Below are positions 59,050 to 64,000 of a DNA stretch of 64,000 nt, one piece after another. Made by a program: the position numbers and the translations under genes. Numbering within the stretch: the first letter of the stretch is position 1; every line of letters starts with the position of its first letter. Below the pieces are notes generated by a model, which searched no databases, had not been told where the DNA came from, and saw only the letters and a list, made by a program, of their open reading frames with translations. The stretch comes from VAZQ01 sp963771845 (lineage in GTDB: Bacteria > Pseudomonadota > Alphaproteobacteria > Rhizobiales > Xanthobacteraceae): contig CAVYVC010000036.1 of the NCBI GenBank assembly GCA_963771845.1, positions 248,001-312,000 of the forward strand, read 5' to 3'.

Positions 59050-62000
59050 ATGGCGGCGAAGGCATTGAAACCGGCGAAAGTGGGCTATGGCCTGCGTGGA
59101 CGGCTGCTCCTTTCGTTCATCGCGATCAGCGCCTTTGCGGTGGTCGCAGCGCTGGTAGGCAACTACGCCTTCTACGCCATTGGCGAGGCGCTGCACCAGG
59201 TCACGGAGAAATCGGTCCCTCCGGCGATCGCGACCTTGGAGCTCGCGCAACGCACCGAGCGTATCGTTGCTGCGGGACCCTCGCTGCTTGCGGCAACCAA
59301 CAACGCGGAATTTACCAGCGCTTCCGCGGCTGTCGAACAAGAACTGAACGAAGCCGCACAACTACTCAATGATCTACCGGACAAGGGTCTCACAGTGGAC
59401 AAGCTGATCGAGATCCAAGCTGTCTTCAATCAGGTAGCGGTCAATCTCGCGGCACTAAAATCGGCGGCGCAGCTCCGCATCGCGGCTGCCGATCGCAAAG
59501 CCACGCTCGTCCGCGATACATTCGACGCCTACAATCAGTTCCGCACCATCTGGACACCGAAATTCGAGGAGCTCAAGGGCCATGTCGCCGCGTTGCAGCG
59601 CTCGCTCGAAGCAACCGGGAGCACACCCGAGGAGCGCTTGGCCTCCCTCAACCGCCTCAACACGGTGCTTCGGGATCTCACGCCGCTCGAACAGATTCAG
59701 CAGGAGGCTGCGGTCGCGTTCGAGGCGCTCGTCCGCGCTGCCGGAGCCGGCACGCAAGCCGTTCTCGATACCATCCAGGTTCAAACCGACCGCTCGGTCC
59801 GGCGCATCGACGATCTGGTTTCGGGTCTTGATCCCGACCTCTCGCTTGCATTGATCGTTCCGCTCAGCCGCTTGCGGACCAGCGCGACGGGAAATTCGAG
59901 CATCCTGGCCGCGCGACAGACCGAGCTGCAAGCGACCGCGGAGGGTCGCCGGCTCACAGAGGAGAACTCGACATTATCCACGCAGTTGAGCAATGCGGTG
60001 GCCGTCTTGGTGGCCGGATCGAAGAAAGGAATCGCGACAGCCACTGAGCAAACACAGTCCGTCCAGAAGTTTGGCCGCATAGGATTACTTGCCGTCGTCG
60101 CGCTCAGCCTGATCAGCTCGGCGCTGATCGTTTGGCTTTATGTCGGACGCAATATCGTTGCTCGGCTCACGGCGCTGAGCGATCGCATGCTGACCTTGGC
60201 GCAGGGCGATCTCAAATCGCCGCTTCCGCAGGGCGGCACTGACGAGATCGGACGGATGGCGCAGGCGCTGGGCGTGTTTCGCGCAACGGCGGTCGAGATG
60301 GAGGAGGCCAATCTCAAGGAAATCCGTGAAGCTCGAGAGCGGCTTACTGACGCCATCGAAACGATCTCAGAGGGCTTTTCACTGTTCGATTCCGACGACA
60401 AGCTCGTCGTCTGCAACAGTCATTATCGCGAGCTCTTTGCATCCCACGCCGAAGTGATGGTGCCCGGCACGAGCTTCGAGACGATTTTGCGCACCGCGGC
60501 CGAACGCGGCCTGATCAAGGATGCCGAGGGGCGCCGTGAGGCCTGGATCGCGGAACAACTCGCGCGCCACCACGCCGCGAGCGCGATGCACATCCAACGC
60601 CGCAGCGACGGCCGGTGGATCCAGGTCAGCGAGCGAAAGACCGCCGATGGCGGTGTGGTTGCGATCTATGCGGACATCACCGAATTGAAGCAGCACGAAG
60701 CCGAGCTTGCCGCCGCGCGCGACGCTGCCGACGAAGCCAACCGCACCAAATCGAGCTTCCTCGCCAACATGTCGCACGAGCTGCGCACGCCATTGAACGC
60801 AATTATCGGTTTGACCGACATGCTGGTAGGCAATGCGGCGCGCTTTGGCACGGAGAAGGCGCTGGAGCCGCTCCGACGTGTTCACCGCGCGGGCACCCAT
60901 CTCCTCGGGCTGATCAACCAGGTCCTCGACCTGTCGAAGATCGAAGCCGGCAAGCTGGAGCTCAATCTGGAGAGCGTCAGCATTCCGCCGCTGGTCGAAG
61001 AGGTCATCGGCACCGCACGTCCGCTCGCCGAGCAGAACAAGAACCGCCTGTCGGTGGAATGTCCAGGCGATCTCCCGCCCATCGAAGCCGATGCCATGCG
61101 GGTTCGGCAGATTCTCCTCAATCTCTTGAGCAACGCCTGCAAGTTCACCAAGGACGGCAGCATAATTCTGCGCGTGCGCCAGGTTGCGCATCAAGGGCAG
61201 GATTGCATCGTGTTTGCCGTGGCCGATTCCGGCATCGGGATGAGCCCTGAACAGCTGGGGCGGCTGTTCGAGGAATTCTCGCAGGGTGACGCCACCACCG
61301 CACGCCAGTATGGCGGGACCGGCCTCGGCTTGGCGATCACGCGCCGCCTCTGCCAGATGATGGGCGGCGATGTATCGGTGACGAGCGAGGTGGGCAAAGG
61401 GACAACCTTTACGGTCCGCCTGCCGGTCGCTGCGGCCGCCGTGAGTGCGCGCGACGAGGTCCGTGACGCCGTCACCGACGTGCCGTCCGGCGACTGCGTG
61501 CTGGTGATCGACGATGACGCGACCGCCCGCGGTCTCATTGCGGACTATCTCCGCCAAGCCGGGTTTGCGGTGATCACGGCCGCAGGCGGGGCGGAAGGAC
61601 TCAAACGCGCCAAGGAACATCATCCGATCGCGATCACGCTCGACGTCATGATGCCCGATATTGACGGCTGGACGGTGCTGGCGGCTTTGCGCGGCGATCC
61701 GCAGCTGGCCGATATTCCCGTGATCATGGCGACCATCGTGGACGAGCGCCGGCAGGGGATGACCTTGGGAGCCGTCGGATACCTGACCAAGCCGATCGAT
61801 GGTGACAAGCTGGTTGAGATCATCCGGCGCTATGGAGCACCCTCCGGGCCGACGCGGGTGCTTGTCGTCGAGGACGATGCGGCGCAGCGCGAGCATGTGC
61901 GCAGCTTGCTTGAGCCGCCGCAATGGCTGGTGACGGAAGCCGAGAATGGGCGTGTCGCGCTTGATCGTCTGAAGGACACGGTGCCCGATGTTATCATCCT

Positions 62001-62253
62001 CGATCTCATGATGCCGGAAATGGACGGCTTTCAGCTTGTGGCGGCATTGCAGCAGCATCCGCAGTGGCGGCGCATTCCCGTTGTTGTCGTTACTGCGCTT
62101 GATCTCAGCGCGCAGGATCGCGCCCGTCTTAATTCCGGAGTCGAAACGGTCCTGCTGAAGGAAGCGTTCAAGCCGTCCGATCTCATTGACGGTCTTCGCC
62201 GTCTCGTGGCCAAGACCCGCCACCTGGAAAGAGTGACGGAGGCGGCCTCGTGA
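59050..62253 (+). CDS. hybrid sensor histidine kinase (TM-HAMP-PAS-HisKA-HATPase-REC-REC)
   Basis: A 1067-residue kinase. Membrane helices at about 20-45 and 342-362 bound a long helical periplasmic sensor; then HAMP (to about 425), a PAS-like domain (ETISEGFSLFDSDDKLVVCN, about 435-555), HisKA with His576 in NMSHELRTPLNAIIG, and a full ATPase (LLNLLSNACKFTKDG, ADSGIGMSPEQLG, GGTGLGLAITRRLCQMMGG). Two receivers follow, with Asp865 (ITLDVMMPDIDGW) and Asp985 (IILDLMMPEMDGF). No ribosome site is clear before this ATG. A truncated response regulator overlaps its stop. Could feed the receiver-PP2C protein; this is inference. Confidence 0.93.
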   Translation: MAAKALKPAKVGYGLRGRLLLSFIAISAFAVVAALVGNYAFYAIGEALHQVTEKSVPPAIATLELAQRTERIVAAGPSLLAATNNAEFTSASAAVEQELNEAAQLLNDLPDKGLTVDKLIEIQAVFNQVAVNLAALKSAAQLRIAAADRKATLVRDTFDAYNQFRTIWTPKFEELKGHVAALQRSLEATGSTPEERLASLNRLNTVLRDLTPLEQIQQEAAVAFEALVRAAGAGTQAVLDTIQVQTDRSVRRIDDLVSGLDPDLSLALIVPLSRLRTSATGNSSILAARQTELQATAEGRRLTEENSTLSTQLSNAVAVLVAGSKKGIATATEQTQSVQKFGRIGLLAVVALSLISSALIVWLYVGRNIVARLTALSDRMLTLAQGDLKSPLPQGGTDEIGRMAQALGVFRATAVEMEEANLKEIREARERLTDAIETISEGFSLFDSDDKLVVCNSHYRELFASHAEVMVPGTSFETILRTAAERGLIKDAEGRREAWIAEQLARHHAASAMHIQRRSDGRWIQVSERKTADGGVVAIYADITELKQHEAELAAARDAADEANRTKSSFLANMSHELRTPLNAIIGLTDMLVGNAARFGTEKALEPLRRVHRAGTHLLGLINQVLDLSKIEAGKLELNLESVSIPPLVEEVIGTARPLAEQNKNRLSVECPGDLPPIEADAMRVRQILLNLLSNACKFTKDGSIILRVRQVAHQGQDCIVFAVADSGIGMSPEQLGRLFEEFSQGDATTARQYGGTGLGLAITRRLCQMMGGDVSVTSEVGKGTTFTVRLPVAAAAVSARDEVRDAVTDVPSGDCVLVIDDDATARGLIADYLRQAGFAVITAAGGAEGLKRAKEHHPIAITLDVMMPDIDGWTVLAALRGDPQLADIPVIMATIVDERRQGMTLGAVGYLTKPIDGDKLVEIIRRYGAPSGPTRVLVVEDDAAQREHVRSLLEPPQWLVTEAENGRVALDRLKDTVPDVIILDLMMPEMDGFQLVAALQQHPQWRRIPVVVVTALDLSAQDRARLNSGVETVLLKEAFKPSDLIDGLRRLVAKTRHLERVTEAAS

Positions 62254-62291
62254 CCAGAATTCTCTATGTCGAGGACTCTCCTCATCCTTGA
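62250..62291 (+). pseudogene. response regulator reduced to its first 13 codons
   Basis: A GTG overlapping the kinase stop (GTGA) opens MTRILYVEDSPHP and then TGA. This is the exact start of a CheY-like regulator (RILYVEDN), normally coupled to the kinase. The rest of the domain is absent from all frames, so a deletion removed it. Confidence 0.7.
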
Positions 62292-62395
62292 TTTATTGAC
62301 GAGTTCAGGAGCAAGATCTTGAATAGCCACAAAAAATCTTAAGTTCGGATGGCTCCCCGGGTGGAGCTTGTCCTCTCAATGGGAGGAATGGTGCA

Positions 62396-63497
62396 ATAAA
62401 TCGACGCAGTTTTTTGATCCGAGCCGGCGCAGTTGCCGGCGTTGCGGGAACATTCCCGGCCCCCGCCATTGCGCAGGGCGTGCGGGAACTCAAGATGGTG
62501 ACGAGTTGGCCCAAAGGGACTTGCAGGTCTGGGCACCAGCGCGGAGAGACTAGGCCGTGCGATCACGGCGATCACCGGCGGACGCCTCAAAGTGCAGGTC
62601 TTCGGTGCGGGAGAACTTGTCAGCGCTTTTGAGGTGTTCGATGCCGTCTCAACCGGGGTCGCCGACATGTATCACTCCGCCGAGTATTACTGGGAGAAGC
62701 GTTCACCGGCCTTCAATTTCTTTGCCGCCGTGCCGTTCGGCTTCACGGCCGACGAATTGGCCGCCTGGGTTCATTGGGGTGGCGGCCAGGAACTGTGGGA
62801 CGAGCTAAGCGCCGGTTTCAATATCAAGACCGCTGTTGTCGACGAACACCGGCGTCCAAATGGGGGGCTGGTTCACCAAGGAGGTCACCGGCCCGGAAAG
62901 CTATGCGGGACTGCGATACCGCATGCCGGGTCTCGGCGGTGAGGTGCTGCGCCGTCTTGGCGCCGTTGTCGTCAACCTTCCAGGCGGCGAGATCACAGCT
63001 GCTCTAAAATCGCGCGCGATCGATGCTAGCGAATGGGTTGGTCCATGGAACGACATGATCCTAGGGCTGCACAAGGTGTCGAAGTTCTATTACTACCCGG
63101 GGTTTCATGAACCGGGCACAGCTTTGGGACTCGGTATCAACAAGAAGCTGTGGGACGGGTTGAGTGCCGAGGATCGTAGCGCCATAGCGATGGCTTGCGA
63201 ATGCGGAATACACACTGTCGCTGGCGGAGTTCAACGCAAACAACGCCAAATCCTTGGAGCAGCTGCAGCCAGGACAAGTCGATCGAAATCCGAAAGTTCG
63301 ATGACACGCTTCTGCAGGCGCTCGGAAATGCAAGCGGTGAAGTGCTGGTGGAAGCGGCCCGCAAGGATGCACTGACGCGCCGCACCTATGATAGCTACAT
63401 CGTCTTCTGGAGCCGAGCGAACCGTTGGGCCGACTTGGCGGAGCGCGGTTATCTGAATGCACGCGGCCTGAAATTTACCTACGGAACGAAGGCTTGA
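62396..63497 (+). pseudogene. DctP-type TRAP solute-binding protein gene with several frameshifts
   Basis: Pieces in order: a Tat-type signal (NRRSFLIRAGAVAGVAGTFP, first codon ATA), GRLKVQVFGAGELVSAFEVF and YYWEKRSPAFNFFAAVPFG, GVQMGGWFTKEVTGPESYAG and KFYYYPGFHEPGTALGLGIN, and RKFDDTLLQALGNASGEVLV to KFTYGTKA. Frame changes at about 62515, 62838, 63206 and 63285 are needed to join them. All parts of a normal DctP (about 360 residues) are there, so decay is recent or the sequence has indel errors. No DctQM genes follow. Confidence 0.85.
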
Positions 63498-63524
63498 TTT
63501 GTGGAGCGTCAATAATTCGGCCGC

Positions 63525-64000
63525 CTGCCCCGGATCGCTCACGGAGCACAGGGCTGCTGTCTCGACTAGGTGTACGGGGCCGCCTGCTGCTTGGCTTTTT
63601 TTGGTATCAGCGCTTTTGCCGTGCTCGGTGCGGGCGCGGCGTTCTATTCGTTCCGCCAGATCGGATGATGCCCTGGGCCTGATCACTCAGCGCCGCATCC
63701 CGGTTGCGCTGATGTCGCAAGAGCTATCGCGTCGCACGGAGCGAATTCTCGCTGCGGCGCCGGAGCTGCTCACGGCGACGACCCAGGACGAGAAGGCGGA
63801 GTGGTCCGTTCGGATATCGAGCGAGGTCAATGTTCTTATCTCACTGCTTGCGAATCTCAGGAACGCCGGCTCCGAAAGCCCGGAATTGGCGTCGTTGGAG
63901 CCCTATGTCGAACGGCTGCGCGACAATCTCGAGCGAGCTCAATCTGCTGGTAAACAATCGCTTGGTTATCGCCGGGCAGAAAAAAGATTTGGTGGGCAAA
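63525..64000 (+). pseudogene. frameshifted sensor kinase 5' part, continues beyond window
   Basis: LSRLGVRGRLLLGFF must shift at a run of seven T (63596-63602) to continue as GISAFAVLGAGAAFYSFRQI, and shift again near 63667 to LGLITQRRIPVALMSQELSR and RTERILAAAPELLTATTQDE. This parallels the N-terminus of the intact hybrid kinase (YGLRGRLLLSFIAISAFAVV, RTERIVAAGPSLLAATN), so it is a second, damaged copy of that gene. The kinase domains would lie outside the window. Confidence 0.8.

Noticed and set aside
60379..62223. 614-codon open frame on the minus strand
   Set aside because: It is antisense to the hybrid kinase, whose domains are unmistakable; long antisense frames are common in high-GC coding DNA and its translation shows no family.

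Overview
The window looks like chromosomal DNA from a high-GC alphaproteobacterium of the order Hyphomicrobiales, probably Nitrobacteraceae or Xanthobacteraceae-like. Grounds: a hopanoid gene pair (hpnG/hpnO), small proteins of types familiar from bradyrhizobia, a Tat-like PF04392 substrate-binding protein, DUF6894 and DUF1488 proteins, and palindromic intergenic repeats of rhizobial style. This is judged by family recognition; no search was run. I saw no tRNA, rRNA, CRISPR array or intact insertion sequence.

Layout. 0-10 kb: housekeeping and membrane genes (HAD hydrolase, M15-like peptidase, ribF, TauD dioxygenase, hopanoid pair, ClC channel). 10.8-15.4 kb: catabolic cluster (ornithine cyclodeaminase-like, DapA-like, Rieske oxygenase, SDR). 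15.6-20.7 kb: small and decayed genes, two response-regulator remnants, a desaturase and a Crp-type regulator with an in-frame amber codon. 21-24.9 kb: GST, AhpD-like protein, beta-propeller lactonase and a patatin.

25-50.5 kb is the most structured part. I find about a dozen copies of one operator: a 15-bp dyad of the LysR T-N11-A type (CTATCG-N3-CGATAG at its best) followed after a fixed gap by a GCATT half-site. The copies lie upstream of two cupins, a DUF302 gene, an MFS exporter, a 3-hydroxybutyrate dehydrogenase/flavoprotein pair, a DUF2063-NDH-2-peroxiredoxin operon, a second peroxiredoxin, two small unknown genes and a histidine kinase. Most lie 75-82 bp before the start codon. Two closely related LysR genes lie in the region; one is broken by an in-frame TGA. 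Many members occur in pairs (cupin, peroxiredoxin, LysR, DUF302, 3HBDH, patatin), which points to an old segmental duplication with partial decay. I read it as a redox or envelope-stress regulon.

51-57 kb holds the best candidate for an undescribed system. Two NCS2 (uracil/xanthine permease fold) proteins each carry a ~130-residue C-terminal domain resembling a degenerate RsbW-type ATPase. Between them lie a STAS protein, a stand-alone RsbW-like kinase and a receiver-PP2C (RsbU-like) phosphatase, a full partner-switching set. The permease parts lack the family's usual substrate/proton residues, so they may be membrane receptors. Downstream are two tandem TAXI-type solute-binding proteins with no TRAP membrane subunits, and a large hybrid histidine kinase. 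The last 1.75 kb is a decayed copy of similar material: a response regulator cut to 13 codons, a DctP-type binding protein with about four frameshifts, and a frameshifted sensor kinase that runs off the window.

Frameshifts and nonsense codons are unusually frequent. They may be real decay or, in part, sequencing or assembly errors; the window alone cannot decide.
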